Shown here: positions 1-6,655 of the stretch, piece by piece | How positions within the stretch are numbered: position 1 is the stretch's first letter | Layout of the letters: each line of letters starts with the position of its first letter | Origin: Myxococcaceae bacterium | GTDB lineage: Bacteria > Myxococcota > Myxococcia > Myxococcales > Myxococcaceae | Assembly (NCBI GenBank): GCA_018262385.1 | Contig: JAGSPQ010000043.1 | Coordinates: 1-9,868, forward strand | DNA: 9,868 nucleotides | Reading direction: 5' to 3' | The notes under the pieces: generated by a model | What the model was told of the DNA's origin: nothing | The model's database searches: none | Seen by the model: the letters and a program-made list of their open reading frames with translations, nothing else | Program-made: the position numbers and the translations under genes

Positions 1-57
1 ACGAAGCTGCGCATTGCTCGTTTGAACCTGTCCCACATGTTCGGTGCTCTCCTGTGA
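1..57 (+). CDS. possible C-terminal tail of an unidentified protein (partial)
   Basis: Reading frame 1 is open from the left edge to a TGA at 55-57 and gives 18 residues, ending in SHMFGALL. The gene would be convergent with the ABC permease that ends at 164. A run of 18 open codons is expected by chance, and no ribosome-binding site, domain or codon-use signal can be judged from so little. Another plus-strand frame is also open here, but it simply continues as the antisense shadow of the permease. I cannot name a family. The entry records only that a plus-strand gene could end here. Confidence 0.2.
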   Translation, partial: TKLRIARLNLSHMFGALL

Positions 58-163
58 GGGCGTCTTCTCTACGACACTCGACTCTATACAGTTTGTTTCA
101 CAGCCGCTTTCAAACTTGCCGAACCGCTACGTGCAGAAGGTGCGTTGATTACCCCGGAAGGCT
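58..163. other. AT-richer convergent spacer, no clear terminator
   Basis: This stretch after the possible left-edge gene and beyond the permease stop is clearly less GC-rich than the rest of the window (for example around 85-110). I see no RNA gene and no strong hairpin followed by a T-run. The octamer TTCCGGGG (minus strand) occurs twice, just inside the permease end and just beyond its stop, as a direct repeat rather than an inverted one. Transcription of the ABC operon presumably ends in or beyond this spacer, but no canonical intrinsic terminator is visible. Confidence 0.4.
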
Positions 164-1384
164 TCAGGAATTTCCCCGGAACAGCGCGCGCCAGCTCTCG
201 GTGCCGCCAAAGCGGAGCGCCTCGGAGGCAAAGGCGTTGGCGGCCAGCTTCAGCGCGCCGAGCGAGCAGGTAAGGATCGAGACCACCGTGATCGCGACGT
301 GGAGCGGGTGGGCCGCCCCGAGCACCACCGCCTTCACCATCAGGGCGACGTTGAGCAGCGGCACCGCGGCGGTCAGGGCGTTGAGCTCGACCCCGGGCAT
401 CAGCGCCAGCATCCCGGGGAGGATCCCCACCATCGTCACCGGGGTCAGCAGCGACTGGGCTTCCTTGAAGTTGCGGGCCAGCGAGGCAATCGCCAGCGTC
501 ACCCCGGAGACCATGAAGGCGGCGGGGATCAGGCAGGCGAGCATCGTCAGCACCTGGCCGAAGCTGAAGTGGAGGCTGGTGGTCAGCCCGCCGTCGAGCT
601 TGAGGCCAAAGGCGAAGGTGCCGGCCATCGCCGCGAGGTTGGCGCAGGTGGCGAGCGAGGCGATCACCGCGACGGTGAGGTACTTGGCGGCCATCACCTC
701 GATCGGGCGGACGGGAGCGACGAGCAGCGTCTCGAGCGTGCCCCGCTCTTTCTCGCCGGCGGTGACGTCGATCGCCGGGTAGAGCGCGCCCATGAACAGC
801 ATCATCACCAGGATGATCGGCAGCATCCGCGAGGCGATCAGCGGGCCGAGATCCTTCTGGAAGTCGATGTCGAGCGGCTCGATCCGCACCGGGTCGGCGA
901 ACTGCTCGGGCAGCGCGGCGGCCACCAGCCGGACCTTGAGCGCGTTCTTCGCCTCGGCCTCCAGCACCTTGCGGATCCGCTCCAGCGCCTCCATCGAGCG
1001 GTCGTGGCGCTTGGTGTAGAGCACGGTGACCTCGGCCTGCTCGCCGAGCTTGACCCCGTCGAACGAGCCGCGCGGCGCGTCGACCACCGCCCAGACCTGC
1101 TTGTCCTTGAGCGCGTTCTCGCCTTCGGCCCGGCTCATCCGCTTCCAGGTGGTGTGAGCCGGGGTCGGCTGCGAGCGGAGGAACTGCTCGGCGTCGTCGG
1201 ACGCGACGGCGATCGTCAGCTCTTCGGTCGCCAGCCGCGCCTTGCCGGCCGCCATCACCGTGCCGACCAGCAGCATCGTGCCCGGGTAGAGCAGCGCCGG
1301 CAGCAGCAGCATCATCGCCAGGGTGCGCCGATCGCGCAGGCTGTCGGTGAGCTCCTTGCGCAGCAGCGGCAGCAGCACCTTCAT
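164..1384 (-). CDS. natB: ABC-2 type permease, NatB-like
   Basis: This 406-residue inner-membrane permease is the partner of the ATPase encoded just upstream. The start is the ATG at 1384-1382, which overlaps the ATPase stop as ATGA. A longer open frame upstream is only antiphase reading inside the ATPase gene. The protein opens with the KELTDSLRDRRTL segment (residues 10-22), typical of NatB-like permeases. The first membrane span is at about 22-44. An extracytoplasmic domain of about 130 residues follows (45-178), then a C-terminal membrane block with spans near 187-204, 235-258, 277-300, 312-333, 337-357 and 360-383. The conserved GEKERGTLETLL motif at 210-221 is the coupling region of this family. 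NatAB of Bacillus exports sodium. Family membership is clear, but the substrate here is not shown by sequence and could be another ion, a drug or a peptide. The adjacent lipoprotein gene suggests an envelope role. Confidence 0.9.
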   Translation of the reverse strand: MKVLLPLLRKELTDSLRDRRTLAMMLLLPALLYPGTMLLVGTVMAAGKARLATEELTIAVASDDAEQFLRSQPTPAHTTWKRMSRAEGENALKDKQVWAVVDAPRGSFDGVKLGEQAEVTVLYTKRHDRSMEALERIRKVLEAEAKNALKVRLVAAALPEQFADPVRIEPLDIDFQKDLGPLIASRMLPIILVMMLFMGALYPAIDVTAGEKERGTLETLLVAPVRPIEVMAAKYLTVAVIASLATCANLAAMAGTFAFGLKLDGGLTTSLHFSFGQVLTMLACLIPAAFMVSGVTLAIASLARNFKEAQSLLTPVTMVGILPGMLALMPGVELNALTAAVPLLNVALMVKAVVLGAAHPLHVAITVVSILTCSLGALKLAANAFASEALRFGGTESWRALFRGNS

Positions 1385-2130
1385 GTGGGCCTCGGGGCCG
1401 CGGCGAGCTCTTCCCGCGCGAAGTGGAGGAAGGCCCCGGTGAGGGTCGGCTGCCCGCTCGCCTGCCGCAGCTGGGCGGCGGTCCCCTCGGTCACCACCTT
1501 GCCGGCGCGGAGGAAGGCGAGCCGATCGCAGAGGAACTCGGCCTCCTCCATCCGGTGGGTGGAGAACAGCACCGCCTTCTTCCGGTTCCGCGCGCTGCGG
1601 ACCAGGTCGAGGATCGCGCTCGAAGCGACCGGGTCGAGCGCGGCGGTCGGCTCGTCGAGCACGTAGACCTCCGGATCGTGCACCACCGCGCGGGCGATCG
1701 ACGCCCGCTGCTTCTGCCCGCTCGAGAGGGTGCCGCAGCGGCGGTCGACGAAGGCGGCCAGATCCAGCTCGCGGATCATCGCCTCGATTCGCAGCCCCAG
1801 CTGCTCCTTCGTCAGGCCGTAGAGCTGGCCGAAGATCGAGAGGATCTCCCGCACCGTCAGCCGGTCGTAGAGCCCGGTGCTGGCGGTGAGGAAGCCCAGG
1901 TGGCGCCGCGCGCGCAGCGGCTCCTGGCTGACGTCGACCCCGCACAGCCGGGCCGAGCCCGCGCTGGGGGTGATCAAGCCGGCGAGCATTCGCAGGGTGG
2001 TGGTCTTCCCCGCCCCGTTGGGGCCCAGCAGCCCCACCACCTCGCCGGCCTCCACCCGCACCGACACTGCGTCGACGACGCAGGTCGCGCCGAAGTGCTT
2101 CGTCAGCGACTGGATCTCGACCGCGGCCAC
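1381..2130 (-). CDS. natA: ABC transporter ATP-binding protein, NatA-like
   Basis: This 249-residue cytoplasmic ATPase powers the permease encoded downstream. Visible motifs are Walker A GPNGAGKTT (36-44), an ABC signature LSSGQKQR (135-142) in place of the usual LSGGQ, Walker B VYVLDE (155-160), a D-loop ALD (164-166) and the switch histidine in THR (H192). The segment GFLTASTGLYDRLT (79-92) lies where most ABC ATPases carry the Q-loop glutamine. NatA-type proteins share this GF...LYD form without an obvious glutamine. The start is a GTG at 2130-2128 with no strong Shine-Dalgarno. It lies 41 nt after the stop of the repeat lipoprotein, so translation may be coupled through an operon. The gene ends inside the permease start (ATGA overlap), which is strong evidence of co-translation. 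Confidence is high for the family, moderate for the sodium-export function implied by the gene name. Confidence 0.93.
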   Translation of the reverse strand: MAAVEIQSLTKHFGATCVVDAVSVRVEAGEVVGLLGPNGAGKTTTLRMLAGLITPSAGSARLCGVDVSQEPLRARRHLGFLTASTGLYDRLTVREILSIFGQLYGLTKEQLGLRIEAMIRELDLAAFVDRRCGTLSSGQKQRASIARAVVHDPEVYVLDEPTAALDPVASSAILDLVRSARNRKKAVLFSTHRMEEAEFLCDRLAFLRAGKVVTEGTAAQLRQASGQPTLTGAFLHFAREELAAAPRPT

Positions 2131-2171
2131 AGGCGCGCGACTATCTCACGCAGCGCAGGCCACGCTTGGGG

Positions 2172-4175
2172 CTACTTCGGCTTGTCGGGGAGGATCGGTT
2201 CCGGGCGGTGCGCGGGCAGCTTGATCCCCATCGCGGCCGAGCCGAACGCCACGTCGGGCCAGACGTCGCGCGCGATGTTGTAGGTCAGGGTGTAGTCGCC
2301 CTCGGGGACCCGCAGCCGGTAGTTGGGCGCGCCGCCATTGAAGCCCCACTCGAACTCGCGGCCGTCCTGCTGGCGGGTCATCGACAGGCCGGTCTCGTCG
2401 AGCGGCGTGGTGTCGGGCACCACCTGGCCGCCGACCCGCATCGGGCCCTCGACCAGCACGGTGTCGTAGTAGAGGTCGAGCTCCTGGTTGTTCTCCAGCT
2501 CGAGCGCCGAGATCATCCGCTGCCGGCCGGTGGCGTACTCGGGGAAGGTCTTGCGGTCGATGTAGAAGACCACCTCGTAGCGGCCCTTGGGCACCCGCAC
2601 CTGGAACTGGCCGTCTTCGGCGCAGGTGATCTTCTTCGAGTAGAAGCCCTCGGGCCCGCGGAAGACCAGCTCCCCGGCCGGAAACCCCGCGGGGGGCGGC
2701 TTGCCGTCGATGTAGAGGTGGCCCTGGTAGAGCGAGGTGTCGATCTCGATCGGGAGGATCGCGTTGTCGGCTTTCACCTCGAAGTGCTTGTCGACCAGGA
2801 ACCAGCCCTCGACCAGGTCGGGGGCGAAGTTGGAGTCGATGAACAGCATCACGTAGTAGAGGCCGGGGAAGACGTGCAGCTCGAAGGTGGCGGTGTCGAG
2901 GAGGAGCTCGAAGTACAGCAGGCTCCACGGCTCGACCGCGCCCGAGAAGCCGTACCAGTACATCGTGTAGTTGTAGGCAGGGCTGGGCTTGACCGGCACC
3001 CCGTCGATCACGATCCCGCCCTCGACGATGTGGGTCTTGAGCGAGACGTTGATCGTCTTGTTGCCCGCGCTGAGGTCGACCGACTGCGCGACCTGCTTGT
3101 TGTAGATGATCGACGGCAGGTGGCGGTCGGGGGCCGACTCGAACCGGAGGTTGACCGAGTACTTCCCGGCCGGAACCAGGCTGTGGAAGTCGGCGACCGC
3201 GCCGTCGTGGTGGGTGCGCACCGTCGGCTCGGTCGCGCCGGTGGTGGTGAAGTCGAGCTGGTAGTCGTCTCCCACCCGGCGATCCGGAATCGGCTTCCCG
3301 TCGATCCGCAGCTCGCCCTCCAGCTCGTGGGCGTCGAGGTTGATGTCGAACAGCGTCGGCCCGGTGTGCTGAATCGAGTTGGTGAGCGGGAAGCTGAGCA
3401 GCTCGGTGCCGCCCAGCGCAGTGGGGGGAGTCGACAGGTAGAGCGCGAACGCGCCCTCGAGCAGCGAGACCTCGTACCCGCCGCCCACGCTGGAGACCGA
3501 GACCGACTGGGAGGCCGGCAGCCCGGTGGCGGTGAACCCGATGTCGGGGGGGAAGGTCTGGGAGGTGAACGGCAGCGTCGCGTAGCTGACGCCGCCCCGC
3601 ATCAGGTGCGACTTCACCGCCAGCTCGCGCTGCACGTCCTTGGTGAGGTCGATCGTCCCGAACTCCTCGTGGCCCAGGTGGGTGGCGAAGATGCCCGACG
3701 GGTGGTACCGCAGCATGTCGTAGCGGCCCCGCATCACCCGGGTGTCGAGGCGGCCGAAGCTGTCCGGGGCGCGCTCGTACTCGGACTTGTACCCGCCGGA
3801 CTCGAACCGCAGGTTGACCAGCCCGGAGGCGGGTGCGTCGTTGAGGCGGGTGGTCGCGCTCAGCTTGCGCAGCGCGACGCACAGCCCGAACTGCACCGAG
3901 GGCTCGAGGCCCCCGTCTTCCAGCGTCCCGGCGTCGGGGTCGAACGAGGCGCCGAAGCTCTCGGGCGGGCAGGCTTCGGCGGCGGTGGAGTTTGGGTAGA
4001 CCAGGCCGGCGTCGGGCAGCATCGGCTTCGGACCGGCGTCGGGCAGCAGCACCGGCTTGTTCGGCTGACCCGCGTCGACAGCTCCCGCATCGGGGGCCTG
4101 CAGCGCCGGCTGCTGGCAGGCGACCAACAGCGTCGCGGAGATCAGGGCGCTGAGGAGAGGTCGCAAGGGGTGCAC
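2172..4175 (-). CDS. DAG-rich lipoprotein with six tandem beta-type repeats
   Basis: This 667-residue predicted lipoprotein is of unknown function. The start is a GTG at 4175-4173. An in-frame TAA lies 33 nt upstream, and no good Shine-Dalgarno is visible. Residues 1-20 form a type II signal peptide ending in lipobox LVAC (Cys20). Residues 21-92 are a low-complexity linker with repeated PDAG/DAG units, a style common in myxobacterial lipoproteins. The rest appears to be six repeats of about 97 residues (near 96-188, 188-282, 283-381, 382-481, 482-573 and 574-667). The later units begin with an EGxLxIDGKPxP-like strand (286, 385, 485, 576). Each unit has a central P-x-G-x-Y turn (VPAGKYSV 334, VFPGLYYV 435, VPKGRYEV 528, VPEGDYTL 623, with weaker versions at 148 and 238). 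This resembles transthyretin-like or carboxypeptidase-regulatory beta-sandwiches, which is an inference. No catalytic motif is seen. It is the first gene of an apparent operon with natA and natB. Confidence 0.85.
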   Translation of the reverse strand: MHPLRPLLSALISATLLVACQQPALQAPDAGAVDAGQPNKPVLLPDAGPKPMLPDAGLVYPNSTAAEACPPESFGASFDPDAGTLEDGGLEPSVQFGLCVALRKLSATTRLNDAPASGLVNLRFESGGYKSEYERAPDSFGRLDTRVMRGRYDMLRYHPSGIFATHLGHEEFGTIDLTKDVQRELAVKSHLMRGGVSYATLPFTSQTFPPDIGFTATGLPASQSVSVSSVGGGYEVSLLEGAFALYLSTPPTALGGTELLSFPLTNSIQHTGPTLFDINLDAHELEGELRIDGKPIPDRRVGDDYQLDFTTTGATEPTVRTHHDGAVADFHSLVPAGKYSVNLRFESAPDRHLPSIIYNKQVAQSVDLSAGNKTINVSLKTHIVEGGIVIDGVPVKPSPAYNYTMYWYGFSGAVEPWSLLYFELLLDTATFELHVFPGLYYVMLFIDSNFAPDLVEGWFLVDKHFEVKADNAILPIEIDTSLYQGHLYIDGKPPPAGFPAGELVFRGPEGFYSKKITCAEDGQFQVRVPKGRYEVVFYIDRKTFPEYATGRQRMISALELENNQELDLYYDTVLVEGPMRVGGQVVPDTTPLDETGLSMTRQQDGREFEWGFNGGAPNYRLRVPEGDYTLTYNIARDVWPDVAFGSAAMGIKLPAHRPEPILPDKPK

Positions 4176-4227
4176 CGGGGGCGGCAGCCGAATGGCGGAA
4201 GGGGGTTAGCGCAACGACTGGCGGCGC

Positions 4228-4256
4228 TCAATAGCAGGGGGGATGCCACCCCACAA
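4228..4256 (-). promoter_or_regulatory. candidate sigma70-like promoter for the lipoprotein-natAB operon
   Basis: Read on the minus strand, TTGTGG (4256-4251) and TATTGA (4233-4228) are separated by exactly 17 nt. Each hexamer matches three of six consensus bases. Transcription would start near 4221 and leave a leader of about 46 nt before the lipoprotein GTG. The spacing and location fit well but the hexamers are weak. The -35 element overlaps a small palindrome, which could be an operator. Confidence 0.3.
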
Positions 4257-4263
4257 CGTGTGG
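4251..4263. repeat. short palindrome overlapping the candidate -35 element
   Basis: CCACA-ACG-TGTGG is a perfect 5-bp inverted repeat with a 3-nt centre, lying about 76 nt upstream of the lipoprotein start. Its overlap with the proposed -35 hexamer is what a repressor operator would look like. Palindromes this short arise often by chance in GC-rich DNA, so this is only a suggestion. Confidence 0.25.
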
Positions 4264-4291
4264 AGACCACTCACGTTTCAGGGTGACTGCC

Positions 4292-4310
4292 AGCGGCCTG
4301 TCAGGCGGCT
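4292..4310. repeat. 19-nt near-perfect palindrome spanning the metalloprotease stop
   Basis: The 19 bases pair in eight of nine positions around a central T at 4301, and they include part of the TAG stop codon of the metalloprotease gene (4311-4309). No T-run follows on the minus strand, so it is not a canonical intrinsic terminator. A dyad with a 1-nt centre is also more protein-site-like than hairpin-like. It could mark the transcript end by another route, or be chance. Confidence 0.3.
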
Positions 4311-6522
4311 ACCGCTCGGAGAAGACGACCTGCCGGCTGGATCCGACGCCGTCGGAGAGGCTGATCTCGAACCGGCCGCCGGTCAGCCCATCGGTGGCGA
4401 TCCGCATGTCACCACCGGTCAGCCACAGCCCGAGGGTGGTGCGCTCGCCGTCGTCGGCCAGGTGGGCGATCTCGGCGGAGTGAAACTGCTGCGGATCCCA
4501 GGTGAGCCGGACCGCGTCGGGCCCCGCCAGCCGCAGGCTCGGCGCAGGGGCGAGGGCGTCGGCTCCGAGGTTGAGCGCCCGCTGGAGCGTCTTCGAGCCG
4601 AGCAGCACCTCGACCGCGGCGAGCGGGCCGGGATCGGGGAGGTTGAGGGTGAAGTGGAGCTCGCGGTCGTCGGCGTCGGCGATCTCGTCCGGAGTGAAGG
4701 GGTACACCTTCTGCTGGCCGTCGAGGGTGACCAGCCGCACCGCCCACGCGCCGTCGAGGCGGGTGGAGGGGGCGTCGATCATCCGGTGCACCGGCCGCAG
4801 GCTGACCTCGGAGCCGTTGCGAATCGTGCCGGCGACCAGCACCACCGGCGCGTACATCGCCGGGCCGCCTCCGGGGATGAACGCCTGGGTCTCGAGCCGG
4901 GTCTGCACCGCCTTGTAGCTGTAGTCGCTGACCCAGGCCGGGTTGCAGTAGCTCATCAGGTCCGCATAGGTCGCCGGGTTGAGCAGCATCTTGTTGACGG
5001 CGTTGTAGCCCCAGCTGCCGATCTTCCCGCCGGCGTAGGGGTAGCTGGGGTCCGCTCCGGCGACGCCGCCGCACGGCGCGTGGTTGCGCCCGAGGTTGTG
5101 CCCCAGCTCGTGCGCCGCGGTGTCGTCCGAGTCGTCGCGCCCGGTCGCCGCTTCCTGCCCGACGTAGCCGATGCCGGCGATCCCCGAGCCGTACCCGACC
5201 TTCACCCAGCCGTAGTAGTTGCGGTTGCTGCCGTCGGACTGCCGGACCCCGGCGATGTTCTGCAGCAGGTTGCCCCAGGCCGAGGTGTCGCCGCCCGCCA
5301 GCGTCCCGTTGAAGGTGTACGGCGCGCGGATGGTGTTGGCGATCGACTTCACCGGCCACATCGCGGTCATGATCGGCTGGATGTCGACCACCGCGCCGGT
5401 GGTGCCCTGGTGCACGACCGGCACCGAGGTGAGCTGGAGGATGTTGCCCTTCCCCACCACCGGGCGGGCAACGAGCGCGTTGTTCACCTCGTCGGTCTCG
5501 GCGATCACGTCGAGCGGATCGACCTTCAGCCGCACCTCGAGGCCGACCTCGACCCAGGCGGCGGGCACGGTCGCGGTCCACTGCTGCTTCAAGTCCGCCG
5601 GCACCAGCGCCGCCGGAGGGCTCGCCGGCCCGACCAGCGCCAGCTTGCCGAGCGAGGCGCCGCCCGCCGCGAAGCCCTCGGCGTCGACCACCACGTTCTG
5701 CAGCCCTGCCTTGTCGCCCAGCACGTGGACCCGCAGCAGCGCGCTCTTGCCCTGCACCAGCCGCAGGCTCTCGAGCACCACCGACTGGCCCCACTCGACC
5801 TTCGCGATCCGCACGTCGCCCACCGGCGCGCGCGCGGTGAGGACGATCACCGACTGGGCGGCCAGCCCCTTCGCATCCCGCACCACGAAGAGCACTTCCG
5901 CGCTGCCCGCGGTCGAGAGGGTGTGGGCGCGCGAAGCGGTGGCGCAGTCGAGCAGCGGGTACTCGACGGTGCCGTCGTTGCCGACGTCGATCGAGCAGGT
6001 GAGCGCGTCGCTCTCGGGATCCGACACCGCCCAGGTGAAGGTGGTGTTGAGCGGCACCGCGCCCGAGGCCGGGGTGGCGACGAACGAGCCGATCACCGGA
6101 GGGAGGTTCGGCCGCTCGGAGACGGTGATTGTCTTGAGCTCCTGGGCGACCGCGCCCAGCTCGTCGCGGGCGATCAGGGTGATCACGAAGGTGCCGGCGG
6201 TGTCGAAGCTCGCCGGCGGCACCGCGCTGGAGCAGTCGGCGGCGTCCAGCAGCGGCGCCCGGCCGTCGTTGACGCTCAGGGTGCACGTGACGCTCTTGCC
6301 CTGCGAGTGGGTGACGCTGAAGGTGCACGCGCTGGTGAGCGACGCCGGGCCGCGCTCCGGCGTGCAGGTGAAGGCCGAGATCGCCGGCGCGCCGGACGGG
6401 GAAGGCGGCGGGGGCGGCAGCTCGGCCGCCTTCGTGCCCAGCTCGCTGGCGGTGCCCTCGCAGCCGGACAGCGCCAGCACCAGCGCGCCGAGGCAGATCC
6501 GGGGAAGGAAGGAGGAGGGCAT
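4309..6522 (-). CDS. lipoprotein zinc metalloprotease (metzincin) with PKD and CARDB-like domains
   Basis: This 737-residue predicted secreted or surface-anchored zinc endopeptidase starts at ATG 6522-6520, with AGGA seven nt upstream. A TTG 36 nt further up gives a charged extension before the signal peptide and was rejected. A type II signal peptide ends in lipobox LSGC (Cys21), followed by a Pro/Ser-rich linker. Two PKD-like domains follow (about 47-134 and 142-229), then a CARDB-like domain (233-353) ending in the diagnostic ETDEVNN-type segment. The catalytic domain spans about 358-548. It has HELGHNLGRNH at 471-481 (zinc ligands H471, H475 and H481, catalytic E472), HAPC just after, and a Met-turn in DLMSYC (M523). 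Two further beta-type segments (about 569-661 and 662-737) end the protein. The HAPCGG...YPYAGG...WGY pattern resembles a known group of bacterial zinc-dependent metalloproteases. The substrate is unknown. The gene appears to be transcribed alone, with 133 nt on either side. Confidence 0.9.
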   Translation of the reverse strand: MPSSFLPRICLGALVLALSGCEGTASELGTKAAELPPPPPSPSGAPAISAFTCTPERGPASLTSACTFSVTHSQGKSVTCTLSVNDGRAPLLDAADCSSAVPPASFDTAGTFVITLIARDELGAVAQELKTITVSERPNLPPVIGSFVATPASGAVPLNTTFTWAVSDPESDALTCSIDVGNDGTVEYPLLDCATASRAHTLSTAGSAEVLFVVRDAKGLAAQSVIVLTARAPVGDVRIAKVEWGQSVVLESLRLVQGKSALLRVHVLGDKAGLQNVVVDAEGFAAGGASLGKLALVGPASPPAALVPADLKQQWTATVPAAWVEVGLEVRLKVDPLDVIAETDEVNNALVARPVVGKGNILQLTSVPVVHQGTTGAVVDIQPIMTAMWPVKSIANTIRAPYTFNGTLAGGDTSAWGNLLQNIAGVRQSDGSNRNYYGWVKVGYGSGIAGIGYVGQEAATGRDDSDDTAAHELGHNLGRNHAPCGGVAGADPSYPYAGGKIGSWGYNAVNKMLLNPATYADLMSYCNPAWVSDYSYKAVQTRLETQAFIPGGGPAMYAPVVLVAGTIRNGSEVSLRPVHRMIDAPSTRLDGAWAVRLVTLDGQQKVYPFTPDEIADADDRELHFTLNLPDPGPLAAVEVLLGSKTLQRALNLGADALAPAPSLRLAGPDAVRLTWDPQQFHSAEIAHLADDGERTTLGLWLTGGDMRIATDGLTGGRFEISLSDGVGSSRQVVFSER

Positions 6523-6655
6523 GGGGTGGTCCTGTGCAAGGCCACGACCGGATCCCAACTGCCCTTAATCACTCAGGTACTGCGGTGTGTGCTGGAGTGC
6601 GGATGCACCGGAAATGGTGCGCTTGAAGGGGCAGCTGATCACCGCTGTGGGCACC
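6523..6655. other. intergenic region upstream of the metalloprotease
   Basis: This 133-nt gap should carry the metalloprotease promoter. I could not find a convincing -35/-10 pair; the most AT-rich part is around 6564-6570, on the promoter side of the gap. A hairpin GCACC-GGAAAT-GGTGC at 6605-6620 (5-bp stem, 6-nt loop) lies downstream of the small membrane protein gene. It could slow transcription but lacks a T-run. Confidence 0.4.

Noticed and set aside
1..57. Pyruvate-kinase-like string (ARLNLSH) in the left-edge frame
   Set aside because: In pyruvate kinase this motif lies near the N-terminus, whereas here a stop follows eleven codons after the start of the string, so the resemblance is most likely chance.
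299..1666. Long plus-strand open frame rich in Gly, His, Arg and Gln opposite the ABC genes
   Set aside because: It is antisense to clearly recognisable ABC transporter genes, has low-complexity composition, and is the expected by-product of high third-position GC.
1385..1945. N-terminal extension of the permease reading frame by 187 residues
   Set aside because: The extension is an out-of-frame reading of the ATPase gene. The permease family begins at the ATG overlapping the ATPase stop.
4060..4120. DAG-coding repeats considered as a DNA repeat or CRISPR-like array
   Set aside because: The repetition is at protein level in a lipoprotein linker, with irregular spacing and no conserved DNA repeat unit.
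6605..6620. Hairpin considered as an intrinsic terminator for the small membrane protein gene
   Set aside because: The stem is only 5 bp and no T-run follows on the minus strand. It is mentioned within the intergenic entry but not called a terminator.
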